NCBI GenBank assembly: GCA_918807975.1
Contig: OU964925.1
Location: forward strand, 2,146,798 to 2,210,797
Length of the DNA: 64,000 nt
Origin: Aplidium turbinatum
Taxonomy: Eukaryota > Chordata > Ascidiacea > Aplousobranchia > Polyclinidae
Direction: 5' to 3'
The position numbers and the translations under genes were made by a program. The number at the start of each line of letters is the position of its first letter. Positions within the stretch are counted from its first letter, which is position 1. The notes beneath the pieces are model-generated. The model ran no database searches. It saw only the letters and a program-made list of their open reading frames with translations, and was not told where the DNA came from. Below are positions 21,289-32,439 of the stretch, piece after piece.

Positions 21289-21294
21289 AATAAA
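21289..21294 (+). promoter_or_regulatory. Candidate polyadenylation signal
   Basis: AATAAA lies about 215 bases after the sulfotransferase stop codon and is the first canonical hexamer downstream that I noticed. Confidence 0.35.
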
Positions 21295-21299
21295 AAAGA

Positions 21300-21885
21300 A
21301 CTTGTCTAAAAAGTCATTATTTCAGAACAAAATCATGTTGACTAGTGCTTTGATTTTAAATGTAGTTTATGTTCTATATGTAGCCAACCCCTGCAACACT
21401 GCTTTATTATTTCATTACGGTTGAATGCCTTCCACGTGTATTCATTGAACTTGAGGTTACCTGACCAGCAGTTTGTCTCATGTAAGTGAATGACTGTGCG
21501 AACGGCTTCGTGCTATTAAAAGTTATATATGCACAGATCTTACAGTTTAGTTAAAAAAGGAAATGACTATTTTGCCTGTCTTTTCAGTATTGCTCAAGCA
21601 AATGCTGAGATGAGAGGGTTGCTTAAAACAGTCATTAGTTAGAAAATTCTACACAAACAAACAGCACTCTGCCATCAAGAAAGAATTATAAAATAGTAAG
21701 TTAATATTACGATTTGCAGTAGCAGAAACACTCAGTAGGTAGCCTACAACCAGTCGGTAGCCTATAGTCACTTAAACATGATAATTTCTAGCCCAATTCT
21801 GATAATTTCTGACCCTTGTAGCATTCAGTCAGAGAGTTGATTGGTGCTTTGAACTTTGTCTAGCATTTACAGAAAAAAAAAGTAA
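21300..21885. other. No recognised feature
   Basis: AT-rich sequence downstream of the sulfotransferase gene; no repeat or frame is recognised. Confidence 0.35.
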
Positions 21886-21887
21886 TG

Positions 21888-21962
21888 GCATGCATGGGAA
21901 TCGAACCCACATCTTCGAAATGACCGCCGGCCCTAGCCCTCAACGCTACTCCAATGACGGAA
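21888..21962 (-). repeat. tRNA-like sequence (pseudogene or SINE head)
   Basis: Minus-strand 'ccgtcattggagtagcgttg' followed by 'tgtgggttcgattcccatgc' resembles the A-box/D-arm and the T-arm with a GGTTCGATTCC B box. No intact acceptor stem is evident, so a functional tRNA is unlikely. Confidence 0.45.
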
Positions 21963-22182
21963 AAAACGTTGACATAATTTATTCAATATTTACGCTTTTT
22001 TTGCTTACTGACACAATCGTGATGACGTCACGAACAGTGTTGTTTCTGATTGGTTGGCGGTGTCATTACTGCGGTTGGGATCTTACTACGAACTAGCATG
22101 TTTAAGTGACTACCGAGTTCAGTGAATCATCATAAACGCTTCACGTCTTCTCCCTTCGTTGCAAGTTTGCGACTGTTTCAGC

Positions 22183-22478
22183 TCCATTAGCTCAGTGGTT
22201 TAGCGCCCGACTCAAGATCAAGCGACGCTAGTTCGGCTCTCGAGATGTACCCTTGAGAAACGCGTTTTCAGAATTGCTCTCCATTCAGTGGCTCCTTGAG
22301 GATAGAATAATTCCCCCGCAACAACACTTCAACAAGCGGAAAACTTTTTTGTCAATCTCGGTAACCGCCCTGCGTCAGTGGTTCAAAGCCTCTACAAGTA
22401 TGTGAAACTCCCAGGTTTAAGCTCTCAAAGAAGCTTTCCTAGTCCGAACATAATGACCAAATCAATCAAACAAATCAG
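22183..22478 (+). repeat. SINE-A, full length
   Basis: tRNA-like head 'ctccattagctcagtggttt' and 'tagttcggctctcg', then the body and the tail 'caaatcaatcaaacaaatc'. It carries several point differences from the copies at 4030 and 12024. Confidence 0.9.
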
Positions 22479-22777
22479 AGCAGAAGGCGACAACGAGGGC
22501 TTCGTGACAATTTTAATTTGACTTTTAATGATGATTACAAATGATGCTGATGATTACAAACGGGAATGGAGACAAGCAGACCATTTCGATAGTTGACTTT
22601 GTACACAAACTCAAAACAAATCAAATCTTTAAAAGCTTCAAATCTTTGAAGTATTTTACTTCCTTTCGCTTTCGGGGCAAAATCAGTTGTCTCAGTTTTG
22701 TTTGATTTTGAATTAAAATTCTTTATGGAGAGTTTTGTTTCTTTTTAGCCATAAATGAGGTTTGTGCAAACAGCTCT

Positions 22778-22915
22778 TTTTGCAGAGGCTTTGAAATATT
22801 GAAGCAGGTCCGGTCACCTAGATTAACAGAGTAATATTTCCCCTTTTGCAATGTTATTGTTTGTAAATTATTTCACCCACTAGATGTCGCTAAATCGAGA
22901 GCTTTCCTCAAAGTT
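22778..22915 (-). repeat. SINE-A body fragment, diverged
   Basis: Plus strand 'gcagaggctttgaaatattg' through 'ttatttcacccactagatgt' matches the SINE-A body in inverted orientation with many substitutions. It lacks both the head and the tail. Confidence 0.65.
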
Positions 22916-22919
22916 TGAA

Positions 22920-23590
22920 ATCAACCAAATTCACATCATAACAATAGTGCGACACAAAACAACACCCTAAACCGAAAGTAGCTAATCATAATTTCTTGTT
23001 ATGGGCCAAAGACTTTTCCTCGTTAACCATTCAGGTCCAAAAATAAATCAATGACTTCACGATTCATCAACTTCTTCGCTCAAACCTTCAGTGATTTTCG
23101 GTGGATGTAAGCTTTTCGCCTTTTCCCCTAGAAAATTAAAAAATTAAATTTAACTTGGAAATCTTCATCCTCTCACGAGAAAGTCTCTTTGGAAGTTTGA
23201 TTTTGTCAGTTCTGTGTTGACCTACTTGTAGACAGAACCGTCGAGAAAATAACTTGAACCGCTACCAACGATATCCACGCACACATCCAGACAAACCATT
23301 TCTTTAAATAAGAAATTATTCTGTGTAAAATCTGCAAAATGATCGAGGAAATAGGTGGTTTTGGTAATTCCTGGACCCTAAAATCATCTCGAGCACGATT
23401 CCGATACTGCCACCTGATCTTTCCTGTCAGCGCTAGCCTACTGCTTGTGGTGGACAACTGTAATTCTATTCATTCTGACACCATTCAAGTACAGTTTCCC
23501 ACATCCAAGTAAAATTTATTGCAAATTTTATAATTAGGTCAAAGGAGAGCTGCCCAGAAAACAATTGTCTGAAAAACTTGTCCAAGCACT
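22920..23590. other. No certain feature
   Basis: The sequence contains minus-strand frames with a possible membrane segment (about 23250-23310, WFVWMCAWISLVAVQVIFS). There is no family match, and I do not call it a gene. Confidence 0.3.
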
Positions 23591-23593
23591 GAC

Positions 23594-23677
23594 CTGGAGT
23601 TATGATGGTCATTGGTGTGTCCCTCCTTTGGAATGCTCTATGCTTGTCACTCAGCTGATGCGTAACTCCACCAAGGT
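23594..23677 (-). other. Candidate isolated coding exon
   Basis: On the minus strand an 84-base open segment is bounded by a strong acceptor ('gtttgtcttttccag|ac') and a good donor ('ctccag|gtcagt'). It is symmetric in phase (1-1) and would encode LGGVTHQLSDKHRAFQRRDT plus seven residues. I do not recognise the product and found no partner exons, so this rests on splice-site quality alone. Confidence 0.28.
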
Positions 23678-24194
23678 CTGGAAAAGACAAACGTGATTCA
23701 CAGAACTTACTTTATTATTTCAATTATCTAAAAAAAACTTTAATTTTTTGTAGCTAATTCTTAGTAATGCTATTTCGAGCCATCCATACGCTAGCGCCTG
23801 TTGGTGAGATCAAAAGTAATATTAATATTATGGGGTCCACCAAAATTACACTCCAACAAGAACAGATTCGAACTTGGTCAAGTCTTCAAATAGATCGGTG
23901 AGAAACATGATTTTTTAATTGCCCAGAACCTTGGCTAAGAATACAGCTAATCTGCTCCACATTAAGGTGTATGAAAGTGTCAGTGAAAGTGTCAGAAAGC
24001 ATTTTCGGTGACTAAAATCAAGGCAGGCATTTGTACTGGTCACGCAAAGTTTGACAAAAATCTTTGAAAACACTGGCCAACAGATGATTTTGTGCCTGGA
24101 ATGTTAGACCTACTTTTGGGTATATTGGGGTACCGAATCCGAAAATTCAATATTTTTTCCCCATCAGCTATAGTTTTGTAGATAAGATCGTTGT

Positions 24195-24345
24195 CGTCGT
24201 GTGAGCCTCAGGGGCCGAGGGTCTATCTTTTTACTACGCAAGATTCACAATCTTCACACACTACACTGAAAGGCTACTAGAGAGCAATCAGTCTTTGGTT
24301 TCATCATCCAAGACGCGCAGACCTTGGGTGACGAGTGTCTCGATT
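24195..24345 (-). pseudogene. LINE A2 3' end fragment
   Basis: The plus-strand reading 'gttgtcgtcgtgtgagcctc', 'ggggccgagggtctatcttt' and 'aaggctactagagagcaatc' parallels 30590-30715 base for base with scattered changes. It includes the trinucleotide (gtc)n tail that marks the LINE's 3' end on the minus strand. Confidence 0.7.
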
Positions 24346-24525
24346 TTAGTCGCTGAAGTTTCCTGCTTACTAACTCATAAAACCTGAAGTGGAACAGGTG
24401 TTTGGAATTCGTGCTTCCCTAGAAAGAGATAGCTTGGCTTTTATGTGACGCAGCAGAACATTTTGGACTCTCATAAGGACAAGAAGGTTGTCCACGCAGG
24501 CCGCGCTGGTTGCAAACATCTACAC

Positions 24526-26068
24526 CAGTGGTTCCCAACCTGGGGTTCGCGGACCCCTTGGGGGTCCATGAGAAAGCATTTGGGAGTCCGTGATTACCTT
24601 GATGAATTTTAGAAGAAAAAAAACAAAAAGCGATCTTTTTACTTCCATTTATCTCTTTAAATGCAAATGTGTCAAGCTCAAGCCAGCGAGAATAAACTGT
24701 ACTGGTATGCACTAAAATAAATCTATGCTGCTGCTCCTCGCGTGGTTGTTACCCATTGCTTCTTGCACAGGTAGGCTACGCCTTAGCAGCAAAAACTTTA
24801 CCAGCAAGTCTCAAAGAAATTCTGACGAATTGCGTGAAAGTTGTTAATTTCATCAAAAGCAGAGCTGTAAACCATTGTACTTTTAAAGCGCTCTGCCAAG
24901 AAATAGGGTCAGATTACGAAGTACTTTTGTATCCTTCTGAGGTAAGCTACGTTGGTTAGCCTATCTAGAGGAGTAGTTTTAAAACGACTGCAGCAGCTAA
25001 AAAATGAGGTATCAACTCTTTTGAAAGCAAAAGGAAGTCCCCTCTCAAAATTGTTTGAGAGTAAAATTTTTCTATACGGCATGGCCGAGTTAGCCGATAT
25101 TTTTGGTCATATTAACAATGTTAATCGTGGCATTCAAGGACCAGGTGTGACAATAATTGATACAGCTGAAAAACTGAAAGCATTTTTAGCCAAGTTGCCG
25201 GTTTGGCAACGCAGATTGGAGGCAGGTAATTACGCTAACTTTCCAATGTTAGAAGATCTTATCTTGTGAATGAAACTCAAAGAGAATGTACTCTTTTGAA
25301 TTCTATAAGAGAAAAATTTTGCGTACACTTTGAAACCCTTCAAATCTCATTTCAACGTTATTTTAATTTAGAACACCTGTCGAACGAAGTTGAAACATGG
25401 ATTCGAAATTCTTATCTTTTTGACTTGAACAACATTAGCGATGATTATCTCAGTAAAGATGACCTAATTGATTTGAGATCAAAAGAGTTATTACGCATTG
25501 AATTTCATTCAAAAACTGTGGAAGAATTTTGGTGCTCACAACTGCAAACCTACCCATTCTTGGCAAAGCAGGTGATTATTGTTTTGTTACCATTCATAAC
25601 CACTTACCTTTGCGAGGCAGAATTCTCCGCTCTTGTTACAACAAAAACTAATCATCGAAATCACCTGGACGACTGGACGTTGAAGATGACATGCGTGTTG
25701 CATTGTCAAAAACTCAACCACAGTTCAGTCGTTTGGTTCAGGAAAGACAACAACAGCCATCTCATTACATTTTCTTAGGTTGAGAAAGTTTCGGCATGGC
25801 ACTTTTGGTCACCTTAATATTCAAATACTGCTGAATTTCTTGAACAATTCATTCATTTTCTTATTTGAGCAACTGCTTAACCTGATATTTGCCGCAGGAG
25901 TCATAGCGGCAATGCAATATGACACAGTACAGTTGTAGTTGAGTAGCATAATTATTACAATAGTGAATAGTATATTAATTGAGTTTTAAGCAAAATTTAG
26001 GTAGGGGTCTGCAGAATTAATAATTTGTCTAAAGGGGTCCGTGACAACAAAAAGGTTGGGAACCACTG
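24526..26068 (+). mobile_element. hAT element, ZBED/Charlie-like (1.54 kb)
   Basis: Ends 'cagtggttcccaacc' and 'ggttgggaaccactg' are perfect inverted repeats. The flanking 8-mers 'atctacac' (24518-24525) and 'ctctacac' (26069-26076) differ at one base. It carries a partial transposase on the plus strand, so it is an internally deleted copy of a formerly autonomous element. Confidence 0.93.
24756..25778 (+). pseudogene. hAT transposase, C-terminal two thirds, broken
   Basis: Three successive overlapping segments read as a ZBED5/FAM200-like hAT transposase. 24756-24959 has KEILTNCVKVVNFIKSRAVN. 24952-25269 has LYGMAELADIFGHINNVNRG and LPVWQRRLEAGNYANFPMLE. 25266-25778 has the dimerisation region LLPFITTYLCEAEFSALVTT. 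The BED zinc finger and the N-terminal part with the first catalytic Asp are absent. An 8-bp tandem duplication ('ctggacga' at 25665-25672) shifts the frame shortly before the end; in the other frame the typical 'DDMRVALSKTQP' ending is legible. A third break lies at about 24955. Confidence 0.88.
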
Positions 26069-26429
26069 CTCTACACTCTGCAGTAGTCGCAATGCGCAAA
26101 GCGTCACTTATATCAATGGGGTGGCAATGCATACGGGGTTCATAGACACGTTCGCAGTATTCTGGATGCTAGCCTGCTTGGGTAATCTACTCTAGCGCAA
26201 TGGTGGCAATGTGCAAGATGTCGACTCCGGCGCCCTGTCTTGAGGTAACCACAGAGTTGTGCGAGATGAGGCATTTTACTTAGTGACAATAAGTGAGCGA
26301 CCTGGCTAAAACTTTCCATAGATATGCTGCGGCAGACAGAGGTTTTCCATCGGTGCTAATCTTGAACTATCGTCACTCTTTTGTCATGACACCGTATCTG
26401 GAACAACACAATGCACGTATGCCAACCAT

Positions 26430-26575
26430 TTGGAAGAATTATTTCATTTACTAGATGCCCTTGATTGGAGAGCAGTAGTTTTAATGCTTTGCTCAAGCCC
26501 AACCCCCGAGAACGGAACCAGCGCCGCTTGATTTTGAGTCTAGCGCGTAACAATTACGGGCCACTGACCATTTGA
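26430..26575 (-). repeat. SINE-A, head half only
   Basis: Minus-strand copy of the 5' half: 'tcatttactagatgccct', 'ggagagcagtagttttaatg' and the tRNA-like head 'accagcgccgcttgattttg' on the plus strand. The body and tail are missing. Confidence 0.7.
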
Positions 26576-26589
26576 CCATGTTTTAAAGG

Positions 26590-27825
26590 AGATAATAGTT
26601 TCGCATGGTGCTTTGACACATGAAGCTTGTGGTCTTTAAGCAATTTTAAAAGTGTTTCCGCATTCGTAAGCCGTGTGGGATCACCAGGAAGTGAAGACTA
26701 CAGTCAAACGATCAACATTTTGAGTGCTTTCATCTGCTTTGAATTTGAAACAATTTGTATATTTCGATGAACCCATTGATGAAGAGTGGCAGAAGTTCGA
26801 GAATGACGTAATGAAATTGTATAACGAGCGAAAATAACACCAGGTCAAGGTCAGAAAGCTCGGTGAAACAAATCAACTTTGCGGAAGATGTGGGGTTTTC
26901 AATCATATTGCAGACCGAGTTTCTACATACGGTTAAAAGTAATAATAAACAATTTTTTTCATTTAGAAGTTGTAGGCAATAGGTGCATTATTTTTTGGTA
27001 CTTCCTGTAAATTATAGAATTGTAATGTATCAGTCCAGACATCTCTACCCTGGTAGGATAACAGCCGCTGTGTTACATTTGTAGATATTTTCCTCCAGCC
27101 AGCTCTGGTTCTTTAACTTTCGAAACTAATTACCTCTTCTTTGTCCTGGATGAAGAGATTTGTGGAAAGAAGAGGGTTTAGACTTGCAAGAGGCGTCGAG
27201 ATCCAGAGAGTCAGGTGTTAAACGTCTTGATGACTTCATAGAATCTGGACAAACGTTACAAAGAGCATTAAGCGGTGATCACAATCACGTCAATTGCAAA
27301 TAAATGCAGTGTAGTCTACTCAAGGTCGTTGGTCGTTGAGAACATATTTTGGGCCCAGTACCAATGAGATTCTTTGGCTCTAAATCAAGATTCTATTAAG
27401 AAAACTGCTCTACATCCCATGAATTACCGATGACTTCTTCGTTTCTGGGCCCCTTGGAAAGGTTTCGGGCTCCTAAAATCATCTTGGACCGGGGTCCAAA
27501 AGCACCCCCTGAACGATTTGCCGTCTGTCACGGTCGCTCATGTTGGTGTTAAGGTTATTAAGGTATTCATTAAAGCGGCTCAGTTTAAACCGAAAATAAC
27601 TTTAACATCTAAATTGAAGGTTGTGCACTTGTGAATTTTATAACGAATGAGTTATAATGAGATTCGACTGCAGCATTAATTTGGATAACCAAGAACCGTT
27701 GCGAATCCCTTGAAACTTCACCAGGTACCTCAGTATAGAAACCAGTGGTTTACTAAATCAAAGAGATATGAGAATAGACTGAGTTTCGCTTTTAGCAGCG
27801 TGATAGCAACTTATTTCAATTGTGT
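26590..27825. other. No recognised feature
   Basis: No coding frame, terminal repeat or RNA motif recognised over this stretch. Confidence 0.35.
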
Positions 27826-27828
27826 AAA

Positions 27829-27996
27829 TAAAATGATCAGTTTCACCCAAATGCTGCAGGTTCGCTGTGGTAACAATCGTTTTTCAAGAGCTTTCGGAAC
27901 GCAGTTCTCTTGTTATGTGCAATGACAAAGGAAATGGATTCCGGAAGTTTGTCAAGAATCGAACCTGCAGCATTAGGCTAAAACAGATTATTTTAT
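27829..27996. repeat. Inverted repeat, about 37-bp arms
   Basis: Left arm 'aaatgctgcaggttcg' and right arm 'cgaacctgcagcatt', with further pairing outward ('ataaaatgatcagttt' against 'aaacagattattttat'), enclose about 90 bases. This is a small fold-back element or MITE remnant. It could also form an RNA hairpin. Confidence 0.5.
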
Positions 27997-27999
27997 CTG

Positions 28000-29190
28000 C
28001 ACCTGTGAAAAAAGATAAAAATAGTATAATAACACCACGACAAATGGTCAAAGAGTTGAATAGTTTATAAATAAGCAGTGCACATAGTTTACCATGCTTC
28101 ACTTTGTTTGTTGGCAGTTCTTCCATCGTTCCTTCATAGGCTGGAGTAACAACGATTATTACAATTACTTTGCATCATATAAGCCAAAGTCTGAGTAAGT
28201 TCCACAAAATATGATTTAACTGTAACACCTCAGAGAATATTTATGAACAAAGTTTTTTCCCATCAAGTTTTGAAGATTTTTTTTAATCGTCGACAAAAAA
28301 TTATTTTCAAAATCAACACAATGTGACTTCAAATAATAATCTTAATGCTGATTGGAATTGTATTTGCAATCTTAAAGTATGCGAACGTTGAATCAATGTA
28401 AAAATATCAGATTTGGCTAGAGCTAGAACTTGCAACTCCACACCAAATGCAAACAGCCGCTTACAGAAACTGCTTCAATAGCGCATCGTCGCATTTCTCC
28501 TGAGCATACTTCAACGACACAACGCAACACCTTGAGCATGTCGATCGCGACCGCCATTGACATGACGTTATCTGTTTTGACGTCACAATACTTGAAAACG
28601 TCATGAAGACATAACGACGTTATCTGCAATTGACGTCGCCAAAATCACCAGGTTCAGGTTGGGTCGCCATCTCCGTATCTCAAGATATGACGCATTGCAG
28701 ATAGTAGCAGATCGAGAAAACAGTTTTAGGGAGGACCACAGTTGATTGTTTACGTGTAGATGACATAGGGAAACATTTTGTATTTGATTTTAGTTTCAGC
28801 TGATTGTAGATAGATTTTTTGCTGTGATTTCAAATCTGAAGTCGGTTTTTGTCTACAACATCTAGTTTTCATGCAATTTGAAAATTCTTATTTCTATAGA
28901 AAAGTATTCGTGGATGCTTGTATTGCTATACGTGGGTATCTTTATTTTGGTCTCGAAGTCACGACTAGCGCAACGTGCCATCCCACAATCACAAAGACTC
29001 AACTGACTTCTGTTCCCTTTGCATGTTGGCAGACGTGCTTGTAGATTAATCAACTCAGAGTATACGGCGTGCATATAAAGCCAAGCAGCCTACTATGCTG
29101 ATGGTATCTGGAAGGAGCACTGCGTGTGCTCATGTGGGACTACTGGAATACTAAGCAGCCTAAAAACCCCAAGATCACGTAACTGGCTGC
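28000..29190. other. No recognised feature
   Basis: AT-rich sequence; nothing supported by motif or repeat evidence. Confidence 0.35.
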
Positions 29191-29199
29191 TATTTTTGC

Positions 29200-30066
29200 T
29201 TGGTTAACACAAAGTTAGTTGGCAAGAGAAATCAGAATAAGATGTCCTATCCAAGCATTCCATTAGCCATTCGACCAATTCCACATTCTGAAGAACTTCC
29301 GGTCCATTTTTTTTTTATAGGTTTTCGTCATGTGAAAACAGCGAAAATGATGAAAGGAGAGCACCAGGCTCATAATTTTGGAATTTGAAAGCTTCTAGGA
29401 CGACACCATTTTTTTTTTAAAGACGACACCAGTTACTTTGCAGCCTCTCAGCAGTTTGCCTAAATGGAAATGAATGGCTTAGCTCGTACTTTGGAACTTT
29501 TAGGGAATGCATTGTGCATGACTTCATCGCCAGCCATGAGAAAATGGTGATTCCCCAACTTCACATAAAACTCGGAATGACAAAACAGTTTATAAAGTGA
29601 CTCGATAACGACATTGAATGCTTTCAATACATACTTTCTGCATTTCCCAAGTTGTCGTTTGCCAAAATCAGGACAGGTGTGTTCGATAAACCTCCTATTG
29701 GCACTCTGGTACGTGACGAGCATTTGTCAAAAAGATAAAAAGCAAGAAGAGAGTGGCATGGCTATCTTTTGTGGCAATGCATAATACTTTCTTAGTAACT
29801 AAAAAGCACATAACTACCAAATTCTGGTCACTACAATGCTATTAGCGTTTCATGAACATAAGCATCAAATCTATTTTGTCAATCTTGATGATTTCCAGAT
29901 AACCTCGGGCCGGTTAGCAACGAACAATATAAGCGATTTCATTATGACCTCATCACCATGGAGCATCGCTACAAAGGTAGATGGGACACAAAATTGTTAG
30001 TAGATTACTGCAGGAACATCGCGCGAGATTGCCCTGGGGAAATCTACAAGCATAAGAGCTACATGT
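29200..30066 (+). pseudogene. Remnant of an unclassified transposon protein family
   Basis: Collinear plus-strand blocks read SYPSIPLAIRPIPHSEELPV (about 29242-29301), QLHIKLGMTKQFIK (about 29560), FQYILSAFPKLSFAKIRTGV (about 29620), FPDNLGPVSNEQYKRFHYDL (about 29895) and MEHRYKGRWDTKLLVDYC (about 29959). I recognise this series from a long protein family spread through animal genomes in transposon-like copies. There the blocks read 'SYP.IPSAIRPVPHSEELPVP', 'LHIKLGLMK.FVK', 'FPE.LG.VSDEHGERFH' and 'ME.RY.GKW...ML.DYCW'. The frame is broken in several places and the middle is shortened. The superfamily and mobilisation mechanism are unknown to me. Confidence 0.65.
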
Positions 30067-30069
30067 GAA

Positions 30070-30585
30070 ACTTTTTTACCGAACAGGGCTCAATTTGACG
30101 TTGTTTTCGATCATTGTGGACTTCAATATTGATTTGCTCATACTCTGATTCACAAATTTGTTAAATGTTTCAAATTTCAGTATCGGCGGCACTCAAAATG
30201 ATTTTCTTTGCTTTTTTTAAATTTTTTAATGCAAACTGTCATCCATCAACTCGCTTTGGTGACTGCTTTGTAAACAACTTATTGACCAGCGATCGCATGC
30301 CGCCCTCAAAAACTTGGGTTGCAGCTCGCCAATCATACAGTATATCAGCTTGCTTAGCCGAACCGACCCACAAAAACTGCAGCTTCACATTAGATTAACA
30401 CATTGTTTGCGTATGCTATGCTGTGCATTTATGCTTCCATATGAAGCTGTGCTGGTTGGGCTTAGAGGTTAACCCTCCCGAAAGCAAAACATTTTGTAAT
30501 CATTAGCTTATTTTAAGCTATTTATCCTTTTTTTAATACTGCAATTTGAGGCTATACTACTAACTCACGCTTGCTTCTGCTTGTT
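30070..30585. other. No recognised feature
   Basis: No gene or repeat recognised between the preceding fossil ORF and the LINE 3' end. Confidence 0.35.
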
Positions 30586-30589
30586 CATT

Positions 30590-31470
30590 CGTCGTCGTCG
30601 TCTGAGCTTCTGGGGCCGAGGGTCTATCCTTTTACCACCCCAGATTCACGATGTTCCCGGACTACACTGGAAGGCTGCTAGAGAGCAGCCAGTCTTTAGT
30701 TTCATCATCCATGACGCGCAGACCTTCCACTCCGTTAGGTGGCTTGAAGATGGTACAGTCATTGATGATGTGGTCTGCGGTCTGTTCCTCGGCACCACAT
30801 TCACAGGAGGAGGAAGAAGCCATTCCCCATTGGTGCATGGTTGAGCGGAAAAGCCGACGCCCGTACGGAGACGGTTGAGGCGCACCCACGCCTGTCTCTG
30901 TAGTGTCAGGCCGATGGGGCGTGTGTCGGCGTCGGGGATGAATGAATGGAGTCTGGTGGTGCTTGACCTCCATTCAGAATTCCATTTATGGTCCGCCCAA
31001 GTAGCCGCAGAGATGTCTTGTTCATCAGCTTCGTTGATCAGAAGTTGAGCGGCTGGCACGAATGGGTGTCTTGATTTCAGTCGGCGGGGGTGCCCGTTTG
31101 GGAAGGCAGAGATCTTGTGGTGGAGAAGATGATTAGGCTCCAGTGCCCGTCGACCGAGGGACAGAGTGGCTTCTTCGCGACGAAGCTCAGCAGGTTGGAT
31201 GCCAGCGAGAATGGGGAGATTGTCCAATGGTGTGGGACGCAGGCATCCGGTCACTGTGCGCAGGGCGCTGTTTATGGCAGTGTTGATGTTGTGGCAGTGA
31301 GCACTGCGGCACCAGACAGGTGCACAGTACTCTGCTGAAGAGTAGACAAGGGCTAAGGCTGCTATTCGCAAAGTGTCAGCCCTCGCCCCCCAGCTAGAGC
31401 CTGCCAGGCGCTTCAGTAATGCAGCGCGGGATGTCAGTTTCTTGCGCAGTGACACCAAATGCTTCTTCAT
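30590..31470 (-). pseudogene. LINE family A2, 5'-truncated copy with 3' tail
   Basis: The minus-strand frame (31470 to about 30650) begins inside the ORF at KKHLVSLRKKLTSRAALLKR. It continues through LAGSSWGARADTLRIAALAL, VYSSAEYCAPVWCRSAHCHN and RTVTGCLRPTPLDNLPILAG. In the next frame the Cys-rich end CECGAEEQTADHIINDC follows, the C-x-C...H...C knuckle that closes many APE-type LINE ORFs. The 3' end is a (gac)n microsatellite tail at about 30590-30602. It is the least damaged A2 copy here and the template for recognising those at 10640 and 24195. Confidence 0.8.
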
Positions 31471-31878
31471 TGAAACGTTTATTGAACAAACAGGGAGTCT
31501 GCCCCTTCCTCAAAACGTCGTACTATGACTATTATGCATTAAACCCTATCAACTATTTTGTGTAAAAACTGCAAATTTGAAAACACACAAAAGATCAAAT
31601 TGCACAAAATTTGTATCTCCCAGAAGAAAATCTGCTGTATATTTGAATTCAACACCCCAAAATTAGCCAAGGGCAAGTGTCGGTGTCAATGCAATAAATA
31701 TTTTGTTTTCCAGTGCAATGTAAACAAACTATACCTTGTCTTGATCGCTTTTAAATAATGCTTCATGTTTCTCTTGAATATTTGACTATAATCATAAAAT
31801 CAAAGCAAAATTTCTGTAACAATTCGTCATGAGTAGGCCTACTTTCTTGAAGTGAACGCCAATGGGACGTTCTAATTC

Positions 31879-32060
31879 AGGGGTGTCCAAACTTGTTATA
31901 ACCGAGGGCGGGGCCACGTTCAGAAAAATACATTAAAGTCCAGGCCATCAGTCACTAAAGGAAAGACACATATGACTTCTCTCTCATGCAGTGATGTTAG
32001 CATAACAACATTTGTAGACAATTACATCAACAAGAAGAAACTTTATTTGCGGCTTGTGTC
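31879..32060 (+). mobile_element. Possible hAT terminus, single end
   Basis: 'caggggtgtccaaacttgtt' is the type of end found on hAT elements. No matching '...gtttggacacccctg' end was found downstream, so this is a fragment at most. Confidence 0.35.
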
Positions 32061-32084
32061 GGTCATACAAAGAGAAAAATTACC

Positions 32085-32435
32085 AGCAAGAAGCTTCAAA
32101 GAAGTTTTCTCAGTCTGAGGACAAACATTACCTTAACCAACTTCCAACGCACTAGTTCAGTTTCTGAAATAATTTTTGCTTTCTGCAATATTTCCTCGGT
32201 GGTAACAAATGACGTATTCGTTCAGGCTGGATGGCCTCCATTGTTTATAATATAGAGATCCAAGTCGCCATCTCAGGGCTCTACCAAATCCATGCATTAG
32301 GTGCCGCTGAATGGCGAGCAGTCCTGAAAACGTGTTGCTCAAGCGCACACCCGGAGAGTCGAACCAGCACCGCTTTATCATGAAGCTTCTTCGTTCACGA
32401 AGTGACGCGCTAACCAATTGAGCTATTGAGGTTAC
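32085..32435 (-). repeat. SINE-A pieces (plus tail fragment, minus head half)
   Basis: 32085-32130 matches the SINE-A tail in plus orientation ('gaagttttctcagtctgagg'). 32275-32435 matches the head and adjacent body in minus orientation ('gcattaggtgccgctgaatg', 'gagagtcgaaccagcaccgc'). They are two different relics lying side by side. Confidence 0.6.
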
Positions 32436-32439
32436 GTGA

